From Silene latifolia (Eukaryota; Streptophyta; Magnoliopsida; Caryophyllales; Caryophyllaceae): a DNA stretch of 64,000 nt. Below the pieces are notes generated by a model. It had not been told where the DNA came from and did not search any database. It saw nothing but the letters and a program-made list of their open reading frames with translations. The stretch spans positions 50,901,901-50,965,900 of the forward strand of contig NC_133529.1 of assembly GCF_048544455.1 (NCBI RefSeq), read 5' to 3'. The stretch's first letter is position 1; every line of letters starts with the position of its first letter. A program made the translations under genes and the position numbers. This document shows positions 33,239 through 46,496 of this stretch, piece by piece.

Positions 33239-35954
33239 ATCTCCCACTTGTCCCAGACAAGTTGTGCGATGATTATAACACCAAATTCTGGATAACTCCT
33301 TATCCCATCATTATCCTGCTTGTACTCTACAAGGGTGTGTTATCGATTCTCTTCTCCATTTTAACAACAATATCCCACTCAATGCAAGGTGTCTTTCAGG
33401 TCGCACTTGCACATGAACATATCGTAAGTGGTTTTCTCGATCGGGAGTGTGACTGCAAGACCGGAACAATATACCATAGATTAATTCCGAGCGTGGCCAC
33501 GCATTTCCCAGTCACAACTCCTCGAGTGGCCTAGAGATGTTTAAACCCAACGTGGGTGGACAATTCCTAACTGCCCTATCTATCCTTTTGCATAATACAG
33601 ATCACCATGACCCAGTAGATGTCCTTTGGCCTACTTTTACGGCACGACCTAGGACAAAAACCAACGTCACTCGGAAACTGCACTTACTCAGATAATAGTC
33701 TCCAGTTTGAAGAATCGACTCATAGGAATATCATAGAAGTCCCTGCCACGACCAGGCCTCTGTAATATATATAAGGGACTCTATAAATGTAACTGCCCGG
33801 TAAAGTGTCCGACAGTCTGCCTATGTAAACGACTAGTCATTGTTATGACCTTATGGTGCTGAACCTACCATCAATCATCTTACAATCTAGTCACTCCGAG
33901 ACGTCACCTCATTAAGTGACTAGGGGCTAATACAATGTTCATCCTATTCACTTGAATTGGGGTTCAACATTGTCTCCACAACCAATTCGGATAAACAGGG
34001 TATTCATGTTTTCTGTGAAACTGAATAATTGATTTCTTAAAGAGACTCAAACAATGAATGCGATCATGACTTACGCAAATATTAATACTCTATCCAATAT
34101 TTACATAACGATCTTCAGCAATTAAGGTATACTCCTCAATCACATTGAAATGAAATAACCATTATGTCTACCTTATGCCAACGACTTTGGTTAGAGGATT
34201 AGCAACAGTTGCATCACTCTAATTTCCATTGCTATTTTCCTTTGTTCTATGTAATCTTTTCATCACATAGAACCTTTTGAGTACTGAGTCTAAACAAGTT
34301 TTTAGACTCGGTTCTAAAGCCAGATCAAACACTCCCTGTTTTTTGTTTTCATAGTCTCTCGGGAGACGATATTCGGTAACAGAACTACTCTAGTTCCATT
34401 AAATTCCAGATATATACCGTCTCTTTTAGAACTTCGGATGTTGTAATGTACTTAGCTTTCGTTCATGATTTATACGTATAATTCTTATACAAATCCTTCA
34501 TATGACATCTTTTATGTATAACTTCTTATACATCTATAACTTCTTATACATATATGTATAACTTCTTATACAAGTATAACTTCTTATACATGTATAACTT
34601 CTTATACATATTATTCTTTATTATGCACATAACACTTTTACATGTGAACCATTCCTTAACAAGGCCCATAACATCTTATAAGCATAGGAATATTATCGTG
34701 TAACCCTTTTACACGAAATTCATAAATTCCTCCAAACTACAAGGGTAAATCCTCAGTGCTTCACAAGTACTCAAGGATGCTCTTGATAATCATCTAGTGA
34801 AAGTCACTAGGAAATGATTGGTAATAACTTCTCATATTCTCAACATGATAAGTCCCGACGAGTGAAGCTTTTAGCATATTTAATAGATCCTGCAGCGGAA
34901 GCACAAGAGATCATATTAATTGTTCAACAACTTGAACGAGCCAAGAATCTTATCACATAAGTCTCTTGACTATAATGCTAATATCCATGGAGATCTTTCT
35001 CATTAGATCCGGATGTTTAAGATGCCCCATACTACTCTCAAATATTCACCCGAGAATATTTCTAGTCACTAATATGGCAAACACATATTTAGACTAAGAA
35101 ATATCACCTTAGCTCCCACTAAACTCCATGTATCATCGTGGTACCTCTACAACTCGAGTAATACCATTCTGATTGACTACATGATTGAACCCTAAAGTTC
35201 AAACTCTTTGACGTATATAAGATCACAAAAGAGATCTTTCAAGCATGCTAGGCTTCTTAGCATTGACAAGATCAACAAAACTTCTCCCTTCATGAGTAAC
35301 ATTCAAGGATAAAGTTACGTTATTATTGTTTTGCCGAACTCATCCTCATGAGAGGCTATATTTCTAAGAACATACGAATTGATAAAGGCATTTGGGTTGT
35401 CACAAACTCTCTGTAACGAACTCAAAATTGAAACATCTTATGTAACCTTTATGACAAGATCAAGGTAACCTAATTTGGTGCAAAGTATTCGCCCCAAATC
35501 AAGTCTCGAAAACATTTCATGTTTCATTCCTTATCACATCTTGTGCAAGAAGACCAATTCGAATTGCATGGTGACACGCCATCACATAGAGTTCATACTA
35601 TAGAAAAGCCTTTGACGAGGGTTGAAGATTTGTCACTTTCGAAAAGTAACGGAATATTATCGCAAAATTATCTCCTTATAACCACTGAGCCACAATAAAG
35701 AACGTCTTCTTGCATTGTACTCAGTTTGTGGGTCTTGGACTTCCGTAAGTTAAAAATTTCACCCACTCTGTCTTTGAGAAAATGAAAATCTTTTTAGAAA
35801 GACAGCATCACGAGCCACAAACTCTTTGTTCTCGTTTTGGAGGAGTAAAAACCAAGTGGTTAAAATTTGGATAACCCTCACAAATACATAAATTAGTTCC
35901 AAACATAAACATTTATGGTCCCAAATGTATAAAAATGACAAGTTAGGGACCCTC
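33239..35954 (-). other. 3' internal region of E
   Basis: Begins with the polypurine tract (minus strand GGGACAAGTGGGAGAT, 33239-33254). Non-coding, diverged from B and A2, closest to H. Contains the tandem repeat at 34514-34611. Ends in CCCTC (35950-35954), the left target copy of D. Confidence 0.72.
34514..34611. repeat. Short tandem repeat, unit about 20 bp
   Basis: Five copies of TATAACTTCTTATACA with 2-4-bp variable joints (AT, ATATG, AG, TG). Each unit contains a partial inverted repeat (TGTATAA...TTATACA). Not seen in the related elements. Confidence 0.8.
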
Positions 35955-37671
35955 TGGTTCGGTATAAAATATCGTCAAAAGCTACCAACCAAAACAATAT
36001 TTATAACTTCAAAAACTACTCTTAGCAATGAGGCAAGTAAAGGTCGGATCCCAAGGGACGGGTATTGATGTAGGATTCTCAATTGCAAATGGTTGTGTCT
36101 TAGGGTGTCACAAATTGGGTTGAGGTAGGAGATACACTAAACTAATTAACAAGATGAAAGTAAAGTAATGAAAACAAGCAAGGTAATTAAAAGGAGATGT
36201 AAACAATTGATAAAAAGCAGTAGGGTGTCATGGGTTCATAGGGGATTCATGGGAGTTGATCATACAAACATGTTCTCAATTTTATGCAAGCACTTATTTT
36301 TGTGATGGGATCGAGTTGGTGTATAAGCTTAGAATCCCTAAGAAGGTTTGGGTCCCGGTGCCGAATCTATTAGATTGAACAACACCTACAAGTCGACTTA
36401 ATCCTTCCTATTCAACTTTATGCATGGTCTAATGAGGCGCGAGTTGGTTTATATGCTTACAAGCCTCATTGAAAAGGAAGGTGATGGATCAAAAAATGCA
36501 AGGATTCATAGGCTCGCATTTCATCAAACATAACATGTGCATAAGTTAAAATCACAACAAGCAAGCAAATTAATTATGAAAATATATTAGATTAAGCATG
36601 AATCATTCCCCATGTTTGTTTTCCCTAATTCCCCATTAACCCTAGCTAGAAGACTACTCACTCATTACCAAGTTCAACAGGCTAATAAGATTGTCAATCA
36701 AACTAACAAAGCTAAACATGATGAATAAATGAAAGTAATTAACAATAATTAAACAAGGGTAAAGAGAATTATACCTATGAAGATGATTCCAAATAATAAT
36801 GCAAAGAATAATAGAAGTACTTGATGATTGATGGAAGGTTGTCAATCTCCCAAATAAACTCAAATAATCTTCTAATTACCCAAAATAAATGAAGAACAAT
36901 AGAGAAATTAAGGAAAGATTAAGATATAATTAACATTGATAAATTGTATTAGAACTAATTTGAGAGTAATTAAGAGATAATTAAGGATGGATTAAGATAT
37001 GATTAAGGATTGATGCTAATCTAGGTAGTACAAAGGGGTATTTATGCTAAAGATTAGGTACAAAGATTAGGGTTACTAAGGGCTTAAATGACTATTAAGA
37101 CCCTAAGAAAAGTTGAGGAGATGCTCCTGTCGAAGGAAATAAGCGGATCCCTATAGCTAGTCTTGCAACGATCCGCTCGTCTTGAGGTAAGGCACGGGCT
37201 CTTCTGACTTGTGATTCACTCGGATCCAGGGGAAGACGCTCGGCTCCTTAGGCTGCAATCCGCTAGTCTTGGGAACAAGACTCCCGGATCTTGGTGTTGT
37301 GAGACGCCCGGATCGTGCATGATCCGCTCGGATTCCTGGACAAACTGCTTCTTTTCTTTTCCTCCCCAACAATCCGCAAGGATCGTATTGGGGATGCAAG
37401 GATCCTTTCGACATTGCCCATTTCACTTTATTATCTACTTAGGCCTCTAGTATTGGTCTTATCTTTGATGCTTGGTCATTAGATGCAATCACTTTAGCTC
37501 CATTTCGCCTTGTAAATGCATTTTTAGCAATCCTTTCCTACCAAGGAGACAAAACCTCAAAGAATATGCAAAATGGGAAACTAAAGATGGTAAATGACGC
37601 AATTATGCACTATAAAGCATGTGAACGAGGTCAATTCGGGGACTAAATGTGCTCAAATATGAGTCACATCA
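35955..37671 (-). repeat. 3' LTR of element D
   Basis: 1,717 bp. Minus strand TGATGTGACTCATATTTG to TACCGAACCA. The other LTR is also exactly 1,717 bp once the LINE insert is removed. The TATA position here reads CATAAATAC (near 37032). It has a degenerate GACG/GGATCC palindrome array at about 37140-37340. Confidence 0.9.
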
Positions 37672-39166
37672 AACATCCCCAAACCGAACCTTTGCTCATC
37701 CCGAGTAAAGAGGTGACTAAAACTAGGACCTTTATTTAAACTAACCTACTAATATAACCGATATAAGATAATTAGCGGGTCTCACTCCGCCCCTTCAACT
37801 CACAACAAGACAATAACCATGAGGTAGGATGCCTTCTTGCAAAGCAAGGTGGGGCTTGCCAAAATGGCGATACATCCAAGCATTAAGCACACAAAAGCAA
37901 GTAATGGATGCATCTACAAAAATGAATAGCCACTTTCCCCATCTAAGTGACGTAAATTATCTACAAGGGAAACGATCTAAGGGTACACACTCCATTATAT
38001 ATATGGTTTCTTTAAGCTACTAAGCCTAGGAGGATACCAATAAATCACCTCTAAGTTGTGTCAAGCTAGGGTACCTTTGTCCTCAATCGTTAAATGCTTT
38101 CGTCGAGAGTAGACTCCTTATGGTGTTAGAAACACTGGAGGATCGCGGAATTCCCCTTTTTGCCAAGACAAGAAGAAGGGTCGTCCCTTCTCCACCATGC
38201 ATAAAAGTGGGTTCAATGGATAAAGGGATCAATGTGTTTTGAGTTTCATATGGGAGTTTGCTTTTGATGTTGTTATTCCCCCCAATTTCTTGTGGCATTT
38301 GATATTTGAGAATAATTTCTTTTTGTCATTTCTTGATGTTTTGCATTTGATGCTTGACAATTTCAACTTTTTGCATTTTTTGAACATTTTCAAAGTCACC
38401 CTAATTTGTAACGAGGGTGCTTATATTTGAAGCATAAGAGTCTATTTTTGCTCCTCTTTTCTTTGATGCATTTTGCAAACTTTTTGATTTTTTATTTCAA
38501 TGCTTGAACTCAAATTTTGATGATTTTTGTGCCCATTCCCTTTTGTTGACAAAATGTGGTAGAATGTGGAAGTTGGTTGCATGGCTTCAAAGGTCGCCTT
38601 GGAATAAACGGTAGCCAAGGTGTTATCACACCACAAGGTACTCTTGACTAGGACTTAATCCATAGGTCAAAGGATACTAGCATGACACATCCTAGGGTGT
38701 TTTAGAAGCATTCTAATGAGTAAAGTCTTAAGAAGAAAAAGTATCTACAAGGGCCTTATTGGTTGGAGAGCTAATATACTACACTATATGACATATAAAC
38801 AAGTGATGCATTCTATACTACACTATATGATGCATGAACTTATTGGTTGGAGAGCTAATTTAGATTAACTCCCAATACTTGTGCTTGAACTTCCCCAAAC
38901 CAAGTAAGACACTATTTCTAGTGTAAAAATGGTGGAGTTTATGCACAAAAATGCAATGCATGAAACTAATTTGTCATTTTGGATTTTCAAAGTGGGAATA
39001 ATATAAGACACCTCAATGGAACCAAGGTGGGAGTCCTCTAAGTGTTGCTGGGACTCAAAGCCAATGATCAAGATTAAAAAATTGAAACAAGAGACATAAA
39101 CAAAGCTAAGTGGAGGTGTAGGAAACTCACAATGGATTGTGGCATCCTCCAAAAGCTTGTCAATCC
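37672..39166 (-). other. 3' non-coding region of D
   Basis: Starts with a polypurine tract (minus strand GGTTTGGGGATGTT). 1.5 kb homologous to 4554-6519 of C but shorter. No domain found. Confidence 0.65.
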
Positions 39167-40768
39167 TCAATTGTCGCTCATTGCGACATCCTCATCACTA
39201 TCATCGTCATCATCATCCTCATTATCATCATCATCTACCTCCATGGACCCGGAGGCTTCACCATCATCATCATCACTTGAGCTTTGCATTTCTTTCTCTT
39301 CTTCCTCATGGCAAGAGTAGCTACCTTTCCCGCTTTCAACAACAATCTCCTTCCCCTTAGCGACTTCACCATCCATGTTGGCATCTCTAGGAGAATTCGG
39401 GAAGAATACCACCCTATCCGCCCAACTAGGCAAAGGACATGTAGGATCAAGGAGTCCTTGCCTAGCTAAATGAACATTGAGCTCGGTAGTCATTGACCCG
39501 ATCTTCATAAGCTTGCTTATGCATGTGTTGTAATAATTGAGTCAAGTACTCTTTGCCTACCACAACATTTGTGCCACTTGGTGTGAATTCTTGGTAGGCG
39601 ATTGTATAAGGTGGAGTCATAATAGAGGAGGAGGAGGAGGGCTTGGCATGCGATTCCCTATGTTGCTTCATAATCATCCCGGCTTCATCGGAGACGGGGA
39701 GTAGGTAGCTTGGACTTCGGACATTGATGCGGCATATATTGTTAGGCAAGATGAAGGACTTAGCTTCTTTAGTGAGACACTCAAATTTGTTGTCAAGATT
39801 ATCATTCTTGACCCAATGGAACTTCTTGATCATATAACAGTGGCCATATCAAGAAGGTTGCCACCTCTAACCGGTTTGTATGTCTTGTCTTTGTTAAAAT
39901 CCGGGTTGAAGTGTTTGGCTAACCATGTTACTAAGCCTCCGTTGACAATAAAAGCCGCCCTATCTTTCCCATGGTCAATTTCAAGCCACCGATCAATTAG
40001 GAGTTGAAGTATGTTGTATTCCTTGGTGAACTTTTTGTTGACATTCATGGTGGATTCTAGGTAGATAAAGTCGAGCTCGGTGAAGTGATTGGTGCCTTTT
40101 CTTGCGATTAAAGTGTTGCCCATAAACGTATGCCACACTCTTATGCCCGGATGGTGGACATAAAGAACATGACACTCATGGAAGGACTCAAATTTTCTCC
40201 CGGTGATTGCTTTTCATATAGGTGCGGGATCATATTTCAAAGGCTTTTTCTCATAATGAGAGTGTTTTTCAAGACCAAACACTTTCCCAAACTCTTCCAA
40301 AGTCATCTTTTTACTCTTGTTTTCTAGGCGGAATTCAACAATTTTTTGACCCAATACCTTAGTCACCTTCAAAGAGCTTACAAACTCCATAGTAAGGGAA
40401 GGGTAAGTCAATTCTTGCATTTCGAAGAGGGTAGGCAATTTCATGGACTCGAAGAAATTCTTAGTCCTCTCAAGAACACCCAACTTGTCTAAGGCATCAT
40501 GGCATATGAATTTGATAGCCAAAATAGTTTTTCTAGTAAGGGATATAAATGCATTCCTATGAGAATCGTTTATGAAAGTTACCTCCGGATAATCTTGCAA
40601 TTGTTCAATGACCGGAGTAGGAGTAACTTCCACCATAGGAGTAGCGATTTCTTTACTTTTTACCCTTGGTTGATGCACTACCATAGCCTTTGAGGCGAAA
40701 AGAGCTTGTTGCCTTTTGGAAAGATTGGAGGTTGTGGGTGCCTTGTTTCCACCTTTTGTTCTTGCCAT
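39167..40768 (-). pseudogene. ATHILA ORF1-like remnant of element D
   Basis: Starts MARTKGGNKAP at 40768 and aligns to the C gene. The first open part (40214-40768) ends where the conserved Trp of YDPAPLWEE is replaced by a TGA stop. The frame then reads on through VHHPGIRVWH (39830-40138), shifts frame near 39830, continues as 39462-39833, and shifts again into the tail (39167-39508). The tail carries PSWADR and a long run of Asp/Glu with few other residues, as in C. Conserved blocks LTYPSLTMEFVSSLKV and INDSHRNAF are clear. The function of the family is unknown. At least one stop and two frameshifts make it inactive. Confidence 0.75.
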
Positions 40769-41888
40769 GTTCTTCTCCTTATCAAGATTGTATCAACAAA
40801 CCAAAGTTTTGCTTGAATGCTTCTAGTCTCCTCAAGCTTCAATTAATCCTAATCGATTTTGGGGTTTTCGAAATTGCTTTAAAACCCTAGAAAATCGATT
40901 CAATTTTTGAGGATTTTGATGTTTGGTTGGTGTTTTGTTGATGAAGGAGTAATTTGATTGTGATTTTAGGAAGTTTGGGTTTGATTTTGGTGAATTTGGT
41001 TGAGGAATTTGTGTTTTGTTGATGAGGGGATTGAGGGTTTTGAGGGAGAAAGGGTGTGTATTTGTGTTTGAATAAGATAAAAATGATTTGGGGAAGGAGG
41101 GCTTGAATCCCGTGTTATAGTCATTCAGTAGCAGGAGACGGGCGTCTTGGGTTGGGGACGCTCGGATCCTCAGTCAGTGAGCTCAGGAATTTCTAACCCG
41201 TGCTGAGACGCGCAGATTCTTTAGGAGACGAGCCGATTTCTTCAGGAGACGCTCGTCTTCACTTGGGGACGCTCGGATTTTTAAACTGCAAGGAACCTAA
41301 ACTTTTGAAGCAGCCAAGATGCGCAGATTGCTCCTGAGACGAGCGGCTTCAGACTAAGACGGGCGTCTTCTGTGTAATCTGCTCAAATTTTAAAACAGAC
41401 CAAACTTTTCAATTTAAGCTCTCCCAAGACGAGCATCTTAGCAGACATGACGCTCAGATCACAGCCAGCATGAGCGGATTCCTCTTGGGATGCTCGGATT
41501 GTTCTTTGCACCCACGAGTTCAGTTCCACCCGTGGGGGTCTTCATTTCCCATATCATTCTTTCTTCATTCCTTTGCTCAACATTGTGGGTGCACTTTCGA
41601 GGCTCGGTTAGCCTAGGCAATTGCTATCCCCACACTAAAGTAAACACTACACATCAAAGCACATTAAGATCCCTCCGTCACTTTCTCTCATAATAAAAAT
41701 CTTGATCATAGTATGAAATTGCAAATCCAAAATTGACAAAATGCAATATAAGAAGTAAAATGCAAGTTAAGGGTTATAATATTTACAAATGGTGGTTTAG
41801 GGAGGACTCCACCAAACTCTCACTCTAGAATGAGATGTTAAGGGGGCATAGCCAAGGTGTTATTGATGTTGCTCAACACCTTGTAGAA
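40769..41888 (-). other. Spacer between gag-protease and ORF1 in D
   Basis: 1.1 kb, same position and size as 8091-9175 in C, with a palindrome array but no clear TATA box. No gene recognised. Confidence 0.65.
41135..41500. promoter_or_regulatory. CpG-palindrome array of D, upstream of ORF1
   Basis: About a dozen units, for example GAGACGGGCGTCTT (41135) and AAGACGGGCGTCTT (41356), plus GACGCTCGGATT, GACGCGCAGATT and GACGAGCGGCTT variants. More degenerate than in C. Retained in both Athila-like elements at the same position. Confidence 0.55.
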
Positions 41889-44727
41889 CTAGTCGAAGAC
41901 TTGTTCATTTTCTTTATAAAGATTTTCAATAGACCTTTGCACATTGTGTTCTTCATGATGGTGACTCGAGTCAAGATGGTCGCCAAAGCCTTGGTCTAAG
42001 GTCATAGCATTGCCAATGTAGGGATTGACCAATCCTTTGAATCCGTCGTCCCATAGACCACATACTTCACTAGCTTGCTTCCCAATGGTATCATCAGTTG
42101 ATGGAAACAACTCCTCTTTCTTGTTGTCATGGCCAATGAGGCCTTCTTCTTCTCTTGTCATGATTGGTGTTGAGCTATTCAAGCTCTCATTGTTGTTAAA
42201 ATTTTCCTTCCCTCCGGATAGAGCATCTTGAGGATTATCCACTTCCTTCTTCCATATGGGTGGTGATTCTTTACCCATAGCTTGATCTTTGCTTTGAGAT
42301 GTTAACTTCTTCCTATCACTTTCTCGGCTATAGTGATCAATCTTGAAACATGGTTCATGTAATCGGGGAGCTTTCATTGTCTTGTCAAGATTAAATGTGA
42401 TTGTCTCATCTCACACTTCAAGTGTGAGCTCTCCATGTTTCACATCAATCACCGCTCCCGCGGTATGCAAGAAAGGTCTTCCTAAAATGATAGGAATGTT
42501 GGAATCCTTGTCCACGTCTACAATGACAAAGTCTACCGGGATGAAGAATTTGCCAATTCTCACGGGAACATCCTCCCATATCCCTAGAAATATCTTTGTT
42601 GATCGATCCGCCATTTGAAGCGTAATGTTGGTGCATTTGAGTTCTCCCATTCCTAGCCTCTTGCACACCGAGTATGGTATGACACTTACACTTGCTCCAA
42701 GGTCACATAATGCTTTGTTGATTATAGTGTCGCCAATGGTGCATGGAATAGAGAAACTTCCCGGATCTTTGAGTTTTGGAGGGGAACTTCCTTGTAGAAT
42801 AACACTACTCACTTTAGTGAATGCAATAGTCTCTAGCTTCCGGATGGATTTCTTCTTGGTAAGAATGTCTTTCATGTATATCGCATAGGCCGGAACATGA
42901 TTAATCAATTCCGTGAATAGGATTGAGACTTCAAAGTTCTTCACACTCTCCATGAACTTTCCAAGTTGCTCATCAAAATTAGGCTTAGCTTGACAACTTG
43001 GGAATGGAAGTCTAATCACAATAGGCACTTTCTCCGTAGCCTTCTCTTCATTCTTCTTCTTTGAAACTTCATTGGTAGTGGGTTCTTCTTTCTTAGAGTT
43101 CTCAACTCTTTGCTTGTCACTAGAATCCACAACATCTTCATCAATTGGCCTCTTTGGCCCTTCATACCTTGTACCACTCCGCAAATGGATGGCACTAACC
43201 GATTCATGTCTTGGGGGATTACTTTGAGGTGGTAATTGCCCCTTTTGTCTTTGAGATCTAGAAGATGCTAATTTAGACATTTGGGTTTCTAGCATCTTTG
43301 TGTGGGATAGTATGTTATTGATGGTGATGTCTTTGGCTTGGCTATCTTTTTGCATTTGAGTGAAAATTTCTTGTTGATTCTTTTGCATTTGGAGGATCGC
43401 TTTTTGAACATAAAAGCCTTGGTCATTTGTTTGATTGTATGAAGGTTGATAACCTTGGCTTTGGTTGTAAAAGGGTCTTTGAGCTTGGTTTCTCATTGGA
43501 GGTGGGGTGTATGTTGGTTGAGGGTTTTGAATATTTTGGCTCTTGTATAAAAGATTGGGATGGAATTTTGTATTCTCATTGTAATAGTTGGAATAAGGAG
43601 TACCACTTTTGTATGCTTGGAAAGCCTTCACTTGTTCCTCTACACTCACTTTGGTCATGTCCCAAAGTTCCACAACTCTCACATACTCCACTTGGAATTG
43701 AGGGTGATGCCACCATAGCATTAACATATTTGGGTGATTTGGAAGCTTCATCAAGCTTAGCCATGGCCTTCTCCAACTTCAAATTGATGGTGTCAATATG
43801 AGCACTTAGTTGAGCACCCAATTGTGTGATGGAATCTACCTCATGCTTTCCTCCTCTAGTAGCCTTTCGAGGCCTACTATATTGTGAATTATGAACCGCC
43901 ATCTCTTCGATTTTGTCCCATTTTTGATTGTCATCAACTTCGGTAAACATCCCATTTGATCCCATGTTGAGGATATTGCGGGAGTCTTCATATAGACCGT
44001 TCCAAAATTGTTGCACAAGGAACCACTCATTAAGCCTATGGTGTGGACAAGAACGACAAGTGTCCTTAAATCTCTCCCATGCCTCATATAATGATTCTTC
44101 ATCTCTTTGTTTGAACCCGGTAATTTGGGCTCTCAATATGTTAGTTCTCTCCGGAGGATAGAATATCTTGTAGAAAGCAAGTGCTAGCTTCTTCCATGAA
44201 TCAATACCAAGGCCGATAGCCTTGTCTAGGCTCTTCAACCATTGCTTTGCGGTACCAATAAAAGAAAAAGGAAATAATACCCATCGGATTTGATCTTGAG
44301 TAACTCCGGTTTGAGAAATCGCATCACAATAGTCACAAAAAGTCTCCATATGTGAATGAGGGTCTTCACTAGGCATCCCTCCAAATTGACTTCTCTCAAC
44401 TAATTGTATGAATGTGGATTTGGCAATGAAATTACAGGTTAGATGTTGTGGTGTAGGAGTACCATTTTGTAGGTTCTCCTCGGTTGGTACGGAATGTGAT
44501 GAAAATTTAGGCATTGTGGGTTGATTTTGTGGTGGGTTTTGTATTGGGTTATCCTCTCTTTCTCTTGCAAAAGGGTTGGTAAACTTAATGTTATTTGGTT
44601 GAATGTCCACAATCTCACCAATACCTACAACTCTTGAAGTACCTCTAGCAACTCTTCTATTGTTGGTTAAGGTCCTTTCAATTTCAAGATCAATTGGCAA
44701 TAGATTACCTTGTGATCTCCTAGTCAT
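41889..44727 (-). pseudogene. gag-pro: Athila-type Gag-protease remnant of element D
   Basis: Starts MTRRSQGNLL at 44727. Unlike C it keeps the whole gag core, including the ESLYEAWERFKD and LVQQFWNGL motifs at 43962-44116. The zinc knuckle (CESCGTLGHDQSEC) is intact. An 8-bp deletion near 43636 then shifts the frame; the protein resumes in the frame of 42411-43754 with the Gln/Asn-rich region, DLGAS protease site and ILGRPFL. A Gly codon in the C copy (GGA) is TGA here at 42411-42413, and the last stretch (41889-42377) ends at a TAG where C has Tyr. The original product was about 900 residues. Inactive as it stands; still useful for judging what C has lost. Confidence 0.82.
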
Positions 44728-44844
44728 GCAAAATATCAAACAAATTGAAAACAATTCGAACAACCTTGAGGAGTTTTACTACCCCAAGGTAAAGAAAGAC
44801 ACAACTAAAAACAATTAATGAAAATCAAATCAATTTAACACCGT

Positions 44845-44861
44845 CCCCGACAACGGCGCCA
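44845..44861 (-). other. PBS of element D, tRNA-Asp-like
   Basis: The plus strand reads CCCCGACAACGGCGCCA, one base different from the C PBS and from tRNA-Asp. 4 bp from the LTR edge at 44866. Confidence 0.82.
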
Positions 44862-45620
44862 TTTTTGGTTCGGTATAAACTCGTCGTCAAAAGCTACCAA
44901 CCAAAATAATATTTATAACTTCACAAACTACTCTTAGCAAAGAGGCAAGTAAAGGTCGGATCCCAAGGGACGGGTATTGATGTAGGATTCTCAATTGCAA
45001 ATGGTTGTGTCTTAGGGTGTCACAAATTGGGTTAAGGTAGGAGATACACTAAACTAATTAACAAGATGAAAGTAAAGTAATGAAAACAAGCAAGGTAATT
45101 AAAAGGAGATGTAAACAATTGATAAAAAGCAGTAGGGTGTCATGGGTTCATAGGGGATTCATGGGAGGTGATCATACAAACATGTTCTCAATTTTATGCA
45201 AGCACTTATTTTTGTGATGGGATCGAGTTGGTGTATAAGCTTAGAATCCCTAAGAAGGTTTGGGTCCCGGTGCCGAATCGATTAGATTGTACAACACCTA
45301 CAAGTCGACTTAATCCTTCCTATTCAACTTTATGCATTGTCTAATGAGGCGCGAGTTGGTTTATATGCTTACAAGCCTCAATGAAAAGATAGGTGATGGA
45401 TCAAAAAATGCAAGGATTCATAGGCTCGCATTTCATCAAACATAACATGTGCATAAGTTGAAATCACAACAACCAAGCAATTATGAAAACATATTAGATT
45501 AAGCATGAATCATTCCCCATGTTTGTTTCCCCTAATTCCCCATTGACCCTAGCTAGAAGACTACTCACTCATTACCAAGTTCAACATGCTAATAAGATTG
45601 TCAATCAAACTAACAAAGCT

Positions 45621-46052
45621 ATTGCATTTGCCAGGCTAAGGCAAAAACTGTTATCCATCTATTTCAGCATTGTCAGTATGTCACTGAGATAATGGATCAG
45701 GTTTTTGTACCTGGCTGAGGATTTTAGTACCCCAGGGAAATTGTATTATTTGGGTAGGCAGAAGGAAATGGCCACATGTACAGAAGAATGTGTGTTTAGC
45801 AGTCTTTATGGCTGTGAGTTATGAAGTATGGCAGCAGCATAATTCAGCAAGATTAGATGGAGTCATTTTGCGACCTACTGTTCTGTTCTCTAAATGTCAA
45901 AAGCTGATGAAAATCAGACTTATGAGTCAGTTAAGTAGAGTCAAAATAGCTAGTGATAGAGATTGGATCAAGAGACTTGTAATCTAATTTATGATGAACA
46001 TTGTATCCTTGGTTTGAACTTAATGAGAATACTTACATTTCACCAAAAAAAA
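45621..46052 (+). mobile_element. 5'-truncated L1-type LINE fragment in the D LTR
   Basis: Absent from the other LTR of D. It ends in TTTCACC and a run of ten A (46045-46054), and is flanked by AACTAACAAAGCT (45608-45620) and AACTAACATAGCT (46053-46065), a 13-bp duplication with one change. These are signs of target-primed reverse transcription. The coding remnant is listed separately. Confidence 0.82.
45703..45987 (+). pseudogene. C-terminal remnant of LINE reverse transcriptase protein
   Basis: One frame runs into a natural-looking stop at 45985-45987. It includes WVGRRKWPHVQ and then LAVFMAVSYEVWQQHNSARL. This Trp/Arg/Asn pattern (VYxxWxxRN-like) is typical of the last part of plant L1 ORF2, after the zinc-binding reverse-transcriptase-associated domain. 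Roughly the last 95 residues are kept out of more than 1,000 in a full ORF2. It has no catalytic domain and is inert. The recognition rests on motif pattern and on the poly(A) and target duplication around it. Confidence 0.7.
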
Positions 46053-46392
46053 AACTAACATAGCTAAACATGGTGAATAAAGGAAAGTAATTAACAATAA
46101 TTAAATAAGGGTAAAGAGAATTATACCTATGAAGATGATTCCAAATAATAATGCAAAGAATAATAGAAGTACTTGATGATTGATGGAAGGAAGGTTGTCA
46201 ATCTCCCAAATAAACCCAAATAATCTTCTAATTACCCAAAATAAATGAAGAACAATAGAGAAATTAAGGAAAGATTAAGATATAATTAATATGATAAATT
46301 GTATTACAACTAATTTGAGAGTAATTAAGAGATGATTCAGGATGGATTAAGATATGATTACGGATTGATGCTAATTTAGGTAGTACAAAGGG

Positions 46393-46401
46393 GTATTTAT
46401 A
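46393..46401 (-). promoter_or_regulatory. TATA box in D 5' LTR
   Basis: TATAAATAC on the minus strand, downstream of the array at 46497-46700. The LINE insert lies further downstream, inside the transcribed part of the LTR. Confidence 0.5.
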
Positions 46402-46496
46402 CTAAAGATTAGGTACAAAGATTAGGGTTACTAAGGGCTTAAATGACTATTAAGACCCTAAGAAAAGTTGAGAAAATGCTCCTCTCGAAGGAAATG

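Noticed and set aside
33187..33534. 115-codon plus-strand frame
   Set aside because: Crosses the LTR/internal border of E on the opposite strand; no similarity to a known protein.
34514..34611. Resemblance to recombinase target arms (ATAACTTC.TATA)
   Set aside because: Units are tandem, lack the spacer architecture and no recombinase is present; a chance AT-rich likeness.
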